Positions 1 to 8,053 of a DNA stretch of 22,045 nt are shown piece by piece. The stretch is from Choristocarpus tenellus KU-1152 (lineage: Eukaryota > Phaeophyceae). Below the pieces are notes generated by a model that saw only the letters and a program-made list of their open reading frames with translations, had not been told where the DNA came from and made no database searches. Both the position numbers and the translations under genes were made by a program. Numbering within the stretch: the stretch's first letter is position 1; each line of letters begins with the position of its first letter. The stretch is from NCBI GenBank assembly GCA_964200185.2, contig CAXNAD020000306.1, forward strand, positions 1 to 22,045, read 5' to 3'.

Positions 1-134
1 GGGGGGGGTGGCTGTCCATTTGGGGTCAGTTGTTTTCATATCGCGATTTTTGTGTGATTTGGTTGCATACGTCGGATGGATAATGTAAATGCACTTTTCC
101 TTATTTTGGGTCAAATGAACACCCTGGTGTAGAC

Positions 135-148
135 CCCCCCCCCCCCCA
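135..148. repeat. Poly-C run, 14 bases
   Basis: One of several G/C homopolymer runs in the window. Others are 8 G at the very start, 9 G near 8083, 11 G at 9893-9903 and 9 or more G at the very end. Confidence 0.9.
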
Positions 149-251
149 AGACACGTTGGGTCTCAAAGCTGACCTTCTTCAACGACTCCTTGTAGCATGG
201 AAAATAGATTTATATACATTTTATGTTTTTGATTACTTCATAGTTCCTGTT

Positions 252-308
252 CTACGCGGCCTGCATCTTAAAGACAAACCAGGAGTCGTTTTTGCTAATG
301 TTTCGCAA
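252..308 (-). CDS. Possible next exon of the CNBD gene
   Basis: The frame of the previous exon stays open through its donor down to a TAG at 254-252. The final residues NDSWFVFKMQA resemble the D-x-F-Y-V-I strand expected next in a CNBD. A phase-0 acceptor (GACGAG, ending at 309) would give a 189-base intron and LPEQ-LRNISKNDSWFVF. The acceptor lacks a strong pyrimidine tract, so the boundary is a guess. A GTAGAA donor just before the TAG could carry the gene on towards the left edge. Confidence 0.35.
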   Translation of the reverse strand: MRNISKNDSWFVFKMQAA

Positions 309-497
309 CTCGTCATCCCAGACGTATGATAAACTAATAGCTATGACACACTTCTTTACTAGTTTAGGTTGTAAGTATGCAAAGTGCACCAAGTGGTCAT
401 TCTCTGTACCAGGTGTCAAAACGCAGACACTTGAAACAGAATGAATGCAGTTTGAAAGAGTGCAAACATACAGCAAGGCATTTCGTATGACACTGAC

Positions 498-889
498 CTG
501 CTCGGGAAGGGAGTCCTGTTCAGCAATAACCTCTCTCAGTCCAAAGTCGCGTACGCTGATATTTTCAATAATTTTCTGGACTTGTTCGCTTGAGAGTTGA
601 CCTGCTAGGCATCAGGTGCTGTCACCTATCTGGTCTTATTCAACTACTCGAACCAAGACCTACAAATTACAGCAGCATGTCCACACAATCTTGATGCAAT
701 ACTATCGGCTGGCAAGGACTACAGGAAATTATTTTTTTGTAGCATTGCTCACCGAGTGCTGGCACACTGGCTAGAGCTGTTGCAACAAGATCCCTCTGCT
801 CATGAATCTCCCGCTTGAAGGCCCTCACGACTTCCTCCTTTGCCTCAATGATCCGATGAGGCTGGCGACTTTCCAATCGAACCACCGCA
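498..889 (-). CDS. Cyclic-nucleotide-binding-domain protein, partial (two exons)
   Basis: Exon 889-753 (acceptor CTCACTTTAG, donor G|GTGAGC, phase 2 to 1) encodes AVVRLESRQPHRII..., then a charged helix EAKEEVVRAFKREIHEQRD, then LVATALASVPAL. Exon 601-498 (acceptor CCTAGCAG, donor CAG|GTCAGT, phase 1 to 0) continues with GQLSSEQVQKIIENI, then VRDFGLREVIAEQDS and LPEQ. The joined reading matches the start of a CNBD: a short helix ending SVPAL, L-SSEQ-VQKIIENI, then the strand and turn xxFGxREVIxEQ. In this family the domain binds cAMP or cGMP in kinases, channels or exchange factors. The phosphate-binding cassette is not in the two exons, and kinase or channel parts are not visible, so the subfamily and ligand stay open. 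Confidence 0.75.
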
Positions 890-1223
890 CTAAAGTGAGG
901 AACAGAGAAACAAATGTACATCAATGAGGTATATCAAGATGGTGCCTGTATCGGTTGGACAAGGTGGGCAGAAATTGGCAATCTCTGACACTTCTTGGGT
1001 GGCAGTACGCCCTATCCTTGGATGTCGCAACGAAACCATCCGACACGGAAAACTCAATAAACTAAGGCACTCAATTCCTGGTCAATACAGGAGAGGGATG
1101 GAGGTCCCAGGTTCGGGTCAACAGGTTATGCGAACTAGCAACTTAAATCCAGGATGATGTGTTTCGAGGACACTGAGTGACAAGATTGGCGTGGACTGGG
1201 ATTTTCAGTGGGTATACAAAAAA
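890..1223. other. Probable intron or spacer of the CNBD gene
   Basis: Contains a plus-strand open frame (924-1157) without recognisable features; it starts just outside the exon acceptor. I see no domain on either strand. Confidence 0.4.
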
Positions 1224-1304
1224 AAGGAATTGTTAAAGCGGTTCTAGTATGGTCACAACAACAGCATTGCTGCTAGTCTGCTCGAGGACCACGCACATCT
1301 GGCG
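1224..1304 (-). CDS. Candidate exon fragment, RQMCVVLE
   Basis: Open frame after an acceptor (GCGATACAG) reading RQMCVVLEQTSSNAVVVTI and ending at a TAA near 1226. It is listed because it fits in phase after the micro-exon candidate and resembles a CNBD helix. It is short, its donor is not identified, and it could be chance. Confidence 0.25.
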
Positions 1305-1444
1305 CTGTATCGCTGAAGGCATGGTGTATTATGTGTCACAGAGTTTTAGTGACTAAAGAGGGGTTTATTCTTCGTTCCGTGTTTGAATCAATCGTAGAAA
1401 CGGATGGCGTTGAACTCCACTAATTGAGGTATTGTTCAACTTAC

Positions 1445-1467
1445 GTCAGGGCGAAACCGATGAAACG
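1445..1467 (-). CDS. Candidate 23-base micro-exon upstream of the CNBD exons
   Basis: A strong acceptor (TCTCATTTCTTTTCAG) and a full-consensus donor (GTAAGT) lie only 23 bases apart. In one frame it reads FHRFRPD and ends in phase 0. It could join the frame at 1304 (RQMCVVLEQTSSNAV), and the combined reading FHRFRPD-RQMC-VLE looks like the first helix of another CNBD. No donor at a fitting phase was found to link this to the exon at 889. Confidence 0.3.
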
Positions 1468-2290
1468 CTGAAAAGAAATGAGAGACGAACCACGATGACA
1501 TTCCGTACATAGATCTACGATCTGCGGCACACAAACTTGAATAAGGACAAAGTTCTGTCCTCAACGTGCATCACACGTACACAATAGAGTGAAACGTGGG
1601 CAGGACAGTCAGCAGCAACGCGATGCAAGGAGGGTCAAGCAACTCCACACAATACGGGGTCAGCCCTACACTGCGCGACTATATGGTAACATCAACAATA
1701 ATAATGAACGGTATGCTTGTACTACAACAACGGCAACAGGGAGAAATAGTTCGAAGTAATGAAAGTAGTACTTCAAAGTGACTACAGTTACTGGAGTTTG
1801 GAGATGTGTAGGCATATCATGAAAGTACTGCTATTCTAAGTAAATTTCAAGTACGTATGTACATCAATTTCTACATACATACAGCAATACTATTACTAGA
1901 ACAGTTTTTCATTATTCATAAGTTACATTTTGAAGATAGATGGTGTCATAGGAAGGACAAGAAGCGAAAATGTACAAGACAGAGTGAATAGATTTTTTTT
2001 TTAACTCAATCAAATGTCTATATTGCTTCTACCAAAAAGAGTGTGGCAGTAGTATCGGTAGAGTTAGTTGTGGTATGGTTCGAAAGGAAGAAACCGACAC
2101 CTTCTGCACACTATATAATTTACGATACTTAGTACTTCAATAACGACGTTCTGCGCAGAAGTACGGTTGTAGAGCAACACTATTGTTAAGAAAAATATCC
2201 CCCGGAAGCGGTCAGCTCATGGCAGCATGCCTCCGTAATGTGGAGGAGTGAAATGGGTGAGGATCGAGCACGTATGCCACCATTGGTGAC
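1468..2290. other. No gene recognised
   Basis: A 61-codon plus-strand frame (1596-1781) starts with a GTG and is Ser/Gln/Asn-rich. The minus strand has only broken frames. Further exons of the CNBD gene could lie here, but none could be supported. Confidence 0.4.
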
Positions 2291-2293
2291 CTT

Positions 2294-2375
2294 GGCGAGA
2301 CAGAGAGAGACAGGGTGAGACACAAGCACACATACAGCGAGACACAGAGCGAGAGAACAGAGAGTGAGGAGAGAG
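2294..2375. repeat. Imperfect GA/CA-rich simple repeat
   Basis: Runs of GAGACAGAGAGAGACAGGG, ACACAAGCACACATACAGCG and GAGAGAACAGAGAGTGAGGA. The overlapping open frames on both strands are produced by this repeat and are not called as genes. Confidence 0.7.
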
Positions 2376-2719
2376 TCAATGACAGTGGCGTGGATGTTTT
2401 GGTGTATGAAACCTTTTGTCCTGTGCTGCTACGTGGTGCTGAACACCTCACAGCCATCAACATCATGTATGTACTGCTCTTTCTCAAACGCTCTGGGACT
2501 TTTTGTACATTTTTGTATAGTACGTGAATGGATTGCACACAGGTTCGACATCCGTTGTGTACATCTGTCGAAAAAAAATATCACGCACCTTGTATTTTTT
2601 TCCCCCACTGATCTTTTTCAAGATGGTGTCGAGCAAAAAAAAAATTCTAAAGTTCCTAATATTTATTTGTTTACAGGTACTCCGAGTACGTTGGTACTCC
2701 ATACAGTAATAATACACAG

Positions 2720-2905
2720 ATAATATGCTGATCACAAACTGAGTCAAACTAAGAGGTAGGCAGGATCGCACTTTAAGGATTATAATATGCTGATCACAAA
2801 CTGAGTCAAACTAAGAGGTAGGCAGGATCGCACTTTAAGGATTATAATATGCTGATCACAAACTGATTCAAACTAAGAGGTAGGCAGGATCGCATTTCAA
2901 GGATT
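2720..2905. repeat. Minisatellite, three copies of a 62-bp unit
   Basis: Units begin at 2720, 2782 and 2844 with ATAATATGCTGATCACAAAC. The first two are identical over the whole unit. The third differs at a few sites (GATTCAAAC for GAGTCAAAC, CATTTCAAGG for CACTTTAAGG). The near identity points to recent tandem duplication. No open frame crosses it. Confidence 0.95.
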
Positions 2906-3638
2906 CTGAGAAAGGCAAAAAAGGCGACATTTTGTGGAATTAATTGCAGAAAGAGACCTTGCTGAGTTGTCGTGTCGCTTCGTGGGTAAAAAAAAGAGGT
3001 GGAATATCAATTTTGCTTACACATTTGGACACATGAAGCAATGAAATAGAGTGTATTGAATAGGGTAAGAAAGAAGTATTAAAAAGCAAAGGAGTTCAAA
3101 CCTGCCTGTCTGCCTCTCAATTGAATTGGCTCCCTGTCCTACAAAGACGCCCTTATGAAGTCTGAATGCGAGATTATCAATGCAACTGTGTGAAAACGGA
3201 GACTCCTGTTCGCAGGGTCTGTTGCAAGTAGTGTGGATGGGAAGTTGAGCGACTCTCCAGAGTATTGATGTTTGGGGAAGTTGTACATGAAAAGTGATAG
3301 CAAGGTGTATAGGAGAAGAACCGATGGATGTGTCTGCTACATGACCTTGAGAAGCTTGGGATTACAATTAGTTGAGGGATGTAACATAGGGGCAACAAAA
3401 CTAACAGAGATAGTACGAGTGTGAGGTTTAAGGACAACTGCCATGGCAGAGCAGCTGTGATGATAGCTGATCTACGCAATTCTAAAGCAGTGACTAAGAC
3501 AGCCTATGCAGATCAGGGCACACATTTGCACACTCAACACTACCTTCAAGTGCTGAATGGTGCATTAAGAATTTTTTGCATGCATAACCAAGGTTTTGAT
3601 TTTTCTCTCACCCTGAAACATCTATCTGCAAAATGTCA
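2906..3638. other. No gene recognised
   Basis: AT-moderate sequence with overlapping frames on both strands (plus 3421-3666, minus 3177-3479). Neither shows a family motif, a convincing splice context or an ATG in good context. Confidence 0.4.
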
Positions 3639-3880
3639 GAGGGCACATAACAAAATACTTGCGTGACTATGCTTGGATACTGTGGAGTAATAGTACTGTT
3701 CTACTATTATTGATATCATTGGGTGCGTTTGGACAACCTCATCTAAGAAAGTTGGTCTTCTGAGAGTGGTGGTTCCAGGAACATGAACATGAAAGCCAGC
3801 TCGGTCCTGTGAGATCCAGTGGTCCACCTCAGGGATAAAAAATGTCCTTGCCGATTTGAATTTGTATCTCTGGTAATGAT
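3639..3880 (-). CDS. Unassigned open frame, possible exon
   Basis: The minus-strand frame opens after a TGATAG and reads RKPHHYQRYKFKSARTFFIP, then VDHWISQDRAGFHVHVPGTT and TLRRPTFLDE. It continues at lower quality to a stop near 3639. The first 60 or so codons have a protein-like composition; the rest is probably intron read-through past a weak GTTGTC donor. No family is recognised. It could be an exon, part of a decayed mobile element, or chance. Confidence 0.2.
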
Positions 3881-4360
3881 GCGGTTTCCTCTATCATAAG
3901 GAAAATTATATTACTGACTTGGTGATGTTCTACCATGGGAAATCCTGGTGATGATCCACCATCATGATATCATCCACCTAGTCTGCTGGTCTTCCAGCTG
4001 GACAGCTGCAACGAGGTAATAGGTTTCGGGTAACAAGCCAGTACCCACCCACTTCAGGGAACTTTGCTTAGACACTTGTTGATCACCACAATCGTATACA
4101 TATGTTTACTTGGCTATTTCACCTCAAATTATAGGGGTAAGGAAGAATGAGAGAGGTGAAATAGGTGTTACTCAATACAAATAATCTGGAGGGCCCCATC
4201 TATGCTAATGTCAGTTGTGATTTGTGTTTAAAATGCTCAAATTGTGCGTTTATCAACAAACTGATACATTTTGGACTACTGCAGTATGTATGAGAATAGA
4301 ACAAACAAAAAAATGACAGGGCTTTTCACCGGGTCAGCAAATGAAATAGGTTCCATCCAC
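3881..4360. other. No gene recognised
   Basis: Nothing supported on either strand. A local TGGTGATG duplication occurs near 3920-3955. Confidence 0.4.
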
Positions 4361-4364
4361 TGGT

Positions 4365-4610
4365 CAAACCAGTCCCACAATTTAACATGTCCCTGTCCAT
4401 ATCCTCTAGGTGTCGAACCCCGTCAATGTCCATGTCCAGACCAGTCCCACAGTTTTTTCACATATGCCAGTCCATGTCCACAGGGTACTGATCCAGTCCA
4501 TGTCCATGTCCAGACCAGTCCCACAGTTACTTAACACGTCCTGGTCCATGTCCACCACCTGGTTAGTCTAACGTTTTCCCTTGCATGCCCGGTCCATGTC
4601 CACCACGTGT
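4365..4610. repeat. Degenerate cluster of GTCCATGTCCA / CCAGTCCCACAG repeats
   Basis: The words CCAGTCCCACA (three times), GTCCATGTCCA (several times) and TGTCCATGTCCAGACCAGTC (twice) recur at irregular spacing. The last repeated block is about 85 bp apart (near 4425 and 4500). The Cys/Pro-rich frame 4271-4534 is produced by this repeat. Confidence 0.8.
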
Positions 4611-4675
4611 TACACAGGTGTGAATGGAGAAGTTTATGAAGTGATCTGAGTTTTGTGGGTGGAAGAATTCTTGAA

Positions 4676-4859
4676 GGAATGATGATACGGGGAAGAGAGT
4701 GCTGATTAGAGTTTTTTTAAAAATAATAATGAGAAGGTGGAAGAAGAGTTAAGTACAGAGTTAAGTACTGGGTGGAAATATAATAAAAATAATAATGAGA
4801 AGGAGGCGGAAGAGGTAAGAGAGAAGTTAAAAAGAAATGTGTGATAGATAGGCGGAAGC
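4676..4859. repeat. Purine-rich tract with a duplicated 67-bp segment
   Basis: AAAATAATAATGAGAAGG occurs near 4719 and 4786, and AGAGTTAAGTAC is also repeated between them. The plus strand is almost all A/G. Confidence 0.6.
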
Positions 4860-5297
4860 ATGAGGTACGAAGAAGGGATGGATCAGAACATAAGGAAACT
4901 TGAGGTTGGTGGGACAGGACAAGCAGGGCTAGAACAAGGCAACCTCCGAGCAATTTTCCACCCATCCACCCTTTTGATTGCTCACCACCGACTGGGATGC
5001 TGGGGAACAGGGGGGGAAAAGGTCAAGTTTGGGTGGAATAGATGTCTTCTAGTTCAAAGGCACATTATTGAAGAGGATGGAGAAGGGGTGTTCTTGGATG
5101 ATTTTGGAGTGGTGTTGAGTGGTGGGATGGAGTGGAAAGTCGTGGTGACTGGAAATCAGTGTCGAAGGGTGTTCGCACTCGTTGTTCAAGGGATAGGCTG
5201 GTGGTTGGAAGTCAGTGATGGAGAAGCCCCACCGGGTTGGTTGGAAGTGATGTTACAATGGGGGGGTAGAATAGGTGGAATGCAAACAAAAGGATAA
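4860..5297 (+). CDS. Unassigned 145-codon open frame in G-rich DNA
   Basis: ATG at 4860, TAA at the end. The product is rich in Gly, Val and Trp (GVVLSGGMEWKVVVTGNQC, GIGWWLEVSDGEAPPGW) and has no motif that I recognise. The plus strand is purine-rich with few T-A pairs able to make stop codons, so a long frame can arise by chance. Internal near-repeats (TGACTGGAAATCAGTG, TGGTTGGAAGTCAGTG) also suggest repeat origin. It may be part of a mobile element, a real gene, or neither. Confidence 0.2.
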   Translation: MRYEEGMDQNIRKLEVGGTGQAGLEQGNLRAIFHPSTLLIAHHRLGCWGTGGEKVKFGWNRCLLVQRHIIEEDGEGVFLDDFGVVLSGGMEWKVVVTGNQCRRVFALVVQGIGWWLEVSDGEAPPGWLEVMLQWGGRIGGMQTKG

Positions 5298-5344
5298 TTA
5301 ACAATAGTACAGAATTTGTGAGCAAAGCAAAATGGGAAATTTCT

Positions 5345-5366
5345 ACACACACACACACACACACAG
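5345..5366. repeat. (AC)n microsatellite
   Basis: About 11 AC units in a row. Confidence 0.95.
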
Positions 5367-5409
5367 ATCATAAATAACCTTAAACCACCCCGCAATGTAC
5401 TTGTATTAA

Positions 5410-5540
5410 ATTTCCAATTTTAATTTTTTGAATAAAACAATATAAAAAAATATATAGATAAATATATATATGTATGTATCACTATATATTATACATTTTG
5501 AGGATACGATACTCCACAGCGATAAAAATATATAAAATAG
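5410..5540. other. AT-rich segment
   Basis: Very A/T-rich, with TATATAGATAAATATATATA-like runs. No gene is seen. Confidence 0.6.
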
Positions 5541-5610
5541 GAGGCATGACCATGACGTGGTTGGTCGAGGGTAAAAAGATATTACCTCACCGCTGCCCAT
5601 AGACAAAATG

Positions 5611-5715
5611 TTCTAACATAGTCGAGTCCACGGCCATCGCTTGCTCAACGTGACCAGGACCCCTGAACAGAAAGGAACAACCAAGTTCGAACATGGTCGA
5701 GCTCATGGCCATCAG
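5611..5715. repeat. Diverged 30-bp direct repeat
   Basis: TTCTAACATAGTCGAG...GGCCATCGC (5611-5640) and TTCGAACATGGTCGAG...GGCCATCAG (5686-5715) share about 80 percent of positions by eye, 75 bp apart. Confidence 0.6.
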
Positions 5716-5872
5716 GTACACTATGAGTTTTCTTCTGTACAGTCAGTTCAACAAGCACCCCTCACAACACAGTGGGCGAACGGTAAGCTTTTCTCCTTGA
5801 GCTTACACCGCTTCACTCATTGAGCTGACAACAACGCTCATTCTCAATTGCAGGTGTGGTTAAAGCAGCACA

Positions 5873-5912
5873 CAACACAATGATGATGTGGTCAACACAA
5901 TGATGATGTGGT
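5873..5912. repeat. Perfect 20-bp tandem duplication
   Basis: CAACACAATGATGATGTGGT occurs twice, back to back. Confidence 0.95.
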
Positions 5913-6730
5913 CTTGAATCAAAACCGAGCTCCTCGTACCGTCCATGAAGGGATCATGGTCATTCATGTGCCAAGTGTTTCCCCCCAACCACACATCTCT
6001 CTACGCCACCCACCTCAATGATAACACATCCCAACAATACTGGCCAAAATGTAGGGGGGGGCATGGGTGGGGAGAGGACTTCTTGGCACAGAAGAGCAAG
6101 AGAGAGGCAGCAGAGTACAACGTGGCTAGTGGATAATTATAGTATAAATTGGTATGTGTGCAAAGCAGAGACAAGACAGTTATATCACACCACAAACACG
6201 ACCAGGCAGTCGTGTGCATAATTGGATCACTCATGGTAAAAAAAAAAAAATGTGGGCACCCAGAGCATAAATGACTTCGAGCTATCAAAATCGCCACTCC
6301 ATCTGGCATTACATCCCTGCACATGTGCTTCTGTTTGAGTCACATCCATCCGTCCGTCCATCCGTCCACTGCCATTAATGATGTGGTGTTACCAAAAAGG
6401 ACCACCACAAAAGAAGTCACAGCTATCGTAGACATGAGGGTAATGTTAAGAACCAAACACACACACACATGCAGATTCGGAAAGGTTTAGGGCAAGCACA
6501 GGGCATGACCTGCAGCAGGCAGAGTGTGCTTGAAATATGACGAGACTCATGGAAATAAGGGAAACAGAAGAGCATAGGGGACCAGTCTGACACATATACC
6601 AATTTTCGTATCACCACCTCAACAGCCTATCTATCCTCAGATCAATCTATCTTTCCCTTAAAAAAAGTATAAAAAACAAGGGAGACAAGAGTCCACCACA
6701 GAGGTAATGAGGCAGCAGGTTCCCAGCTAC
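5913..6730. other. No gene recognised
   Basis: Contains a poly-A run near 6238-6250, a CCGT/CCAT tetranucleotide run at 6345-6367 and an AC run near 6457-6470. The open frames on both strands are short and featureless. Confidence 0.5.
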
Positions 6731-6808
6731 AATGTCTGCTCCTGCCCCTCCCCAACTACTCCTGACCTCATTTCCTTTTCTTACCTACTATGTATTGGTC
6801 CCCTTCTC

Positions 6809-7212
6809 TCAAAGAGAACCAGTTCTTCTCAACAACACTTTTGGGGAGCAGAAACTTTGCTCAACCCCTACAGCTGACTTGGGACTACCTGCAATCAGCA
6901 TCTCCATTGCGTCCATCTCCCTATCATTCCCATCAACTCCTGAAAGTTCAAAGTCTACCAGAGGTCCCCCACCTTTATCGTATAAAAATGTCACAACCCC
7001 AAACCCACACCAGTGCCACACAACTCTGTCGCTCCTCCTTAAGCCCTCTCGCCATGTGCCATGTTCGGGACCAAATCTTGACCAAAGTCCTTCAAGATCC
7101 CAAGAGGTTAAACCCTCTTCCACAACAACCTCACCTCGGCCATCCCCCTCCCTCTCCCCCCACTCAATCAAGCCATCAACTCCAGTGTGATGGAAAGCAA
7201 TTCTGTTAGGGG
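6809..7212 (-). CDS. Unassigned open frame after a strong splice acceptor
   Basis: A minus-strand acceptor with a long pyrimidine tract (TTTTTCTCCCCTAACAG) precedes an open frame of about 134 codons. It begins IAFHHTGVDGLIEWG and later reads VVWHWCGFGVVTFLYDKGGG and GVDGNDREMDAMEMLIAG, ending at a TGA. It lies about 400 bases downstream of the zinc-finger gene stop on the same strand. No family is recognised. The opposite strand has an equally long Pro/Ser/Thr-rich frame from an ATG at 6732, so the coding strand, if there is one, cannot be decided. Confidence 0.25.
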
Positions 7213-7612
7213 AGAAAAATGAATCCCACGTCTAGAGCTGAAACAGGGAACCTATTCCTCCGCTCACCCTCAACTCGACACAATCTCCTCTGTATCACAC
7301 CATGCACTTCCAAGTCAACATAGAGCGGACCCAACTGCACCCGTGTTATGCTGTCTATCCTACAGCTTTAACTGCAACCACAGGACACAACAGGCAATTG
7401 TGGACAAAGGGATTTGGGAATGAGAGAGTGCGGACCAACACCAAACCTCTCCTCACTGCAAAAGCCATTCGAGAAACCTACCAACCACACACTCGTACTA
7501 CCACCCCTACACACACACTGTGGAACCTCAACCTCCCTCACGGACCGCACCACCATCAGGTGAAAAAAAAACATTCTAGAAACCCTAAACATCCCTAACC
7601 TTACCAGGCCAC
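7213..7612. other. 3' flank of the zinc-finger gene
   Basis: C-rich on the plus strand, with CACACAC runs. No AATAAA-type signal is seen on the minus strand close to the stop codon. No gene is called. Confidence 0.4.
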
Positions 7613-8053
7613 TCATGCCTCTACTGCATCAGAACCATTAACAGGGGCCATGACAGCCTCCACAACATTACCCGTGGCAGTGTTGAGGGCATCCTTTGAC
7701 CCCGCCGCCTCGTTTGCTGTTACTGTATCCACAATTGTAACTACTTCTACCTCACTAACCTCGGCTTTCACCACAGGAGTGCCCTCCTCCTCGGGCTCCG
7801 GTGTCACACTTGGGACATTGGCCTCAGTAGAGAGCAGGGCAGTTATAGGGGGTGATTCTGCAACAGTAGGGACAGGTGGTGTGGCAGCAGTTGAGGTGGT
7901 GGGGGTGGCAGTGGGAGGTGGGGGAGGGGAGACAGAGGCAGCATTTGAAGTAGTGGCAGCAGCAGCTTCTCCAGTAGCCACAGCAGAGGAGGAACAGCTG
8001 GAGCAGAGACCAGCCTCAGCACATGCAGGATTCTTACAGCCATATTTGTACCC
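7613..8053 (-). CDS. Zinc-finger gene last exon: GYKYGCK module copy 2 and acidic tail
   Basis: 146 codons and a TGA. It starts GYKYGCKNPACAEAGLCSSC, which completes the Cys cluster CxCCKGYKYGC-x4-C-x5-C-x2-C with the exon before. A low-complexity tail follows: Ala/Thr/Ser-rich, a PPPPP run, then Val/Glu/Thr-rich (PEPEEEG, VSEVEVV), ending GSDAVEA. The tail has no predicted fold and a net negative charge, unlike the basic N-terminal part. The 163-residue frame on the opposite strand (7650-8141) is its antisense shadow. Confidence 0.9.
   Translation of the reverse strand, partial: GYKYGCKNPACAEAGLCSSCSSSAVATGEAAAATTSNAASVSPPPPPTATPTTSTAATPPVPTVAESPPITALLSTEANVPSVTPEPEEEGTPVVKAEVSEVEVVTIVDTVTANEAAGSKDALNTATGNVVEAVMAPVNGSDAVEA

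Noticed and set aside
2212-2771. Overlapping frames on both strands near the GA repeat
   Set aside because: They are generated by simple repeats and extend into the minisatellite. No strand is favoured.
4365-4610. CRISPR-like array
   Set aside because: Repeats are short, irregular and adjoining, with no spacer structure, in eukaryotic DNA.
6732-7190. 152-codon Pro/Ser/Thr-rich plus-strand frame with an ATG
   Set aside because: C-rich DNA gives few stop codons on this strand. The product is low-complexity with no motif, and the opposite strand reads at least as well.
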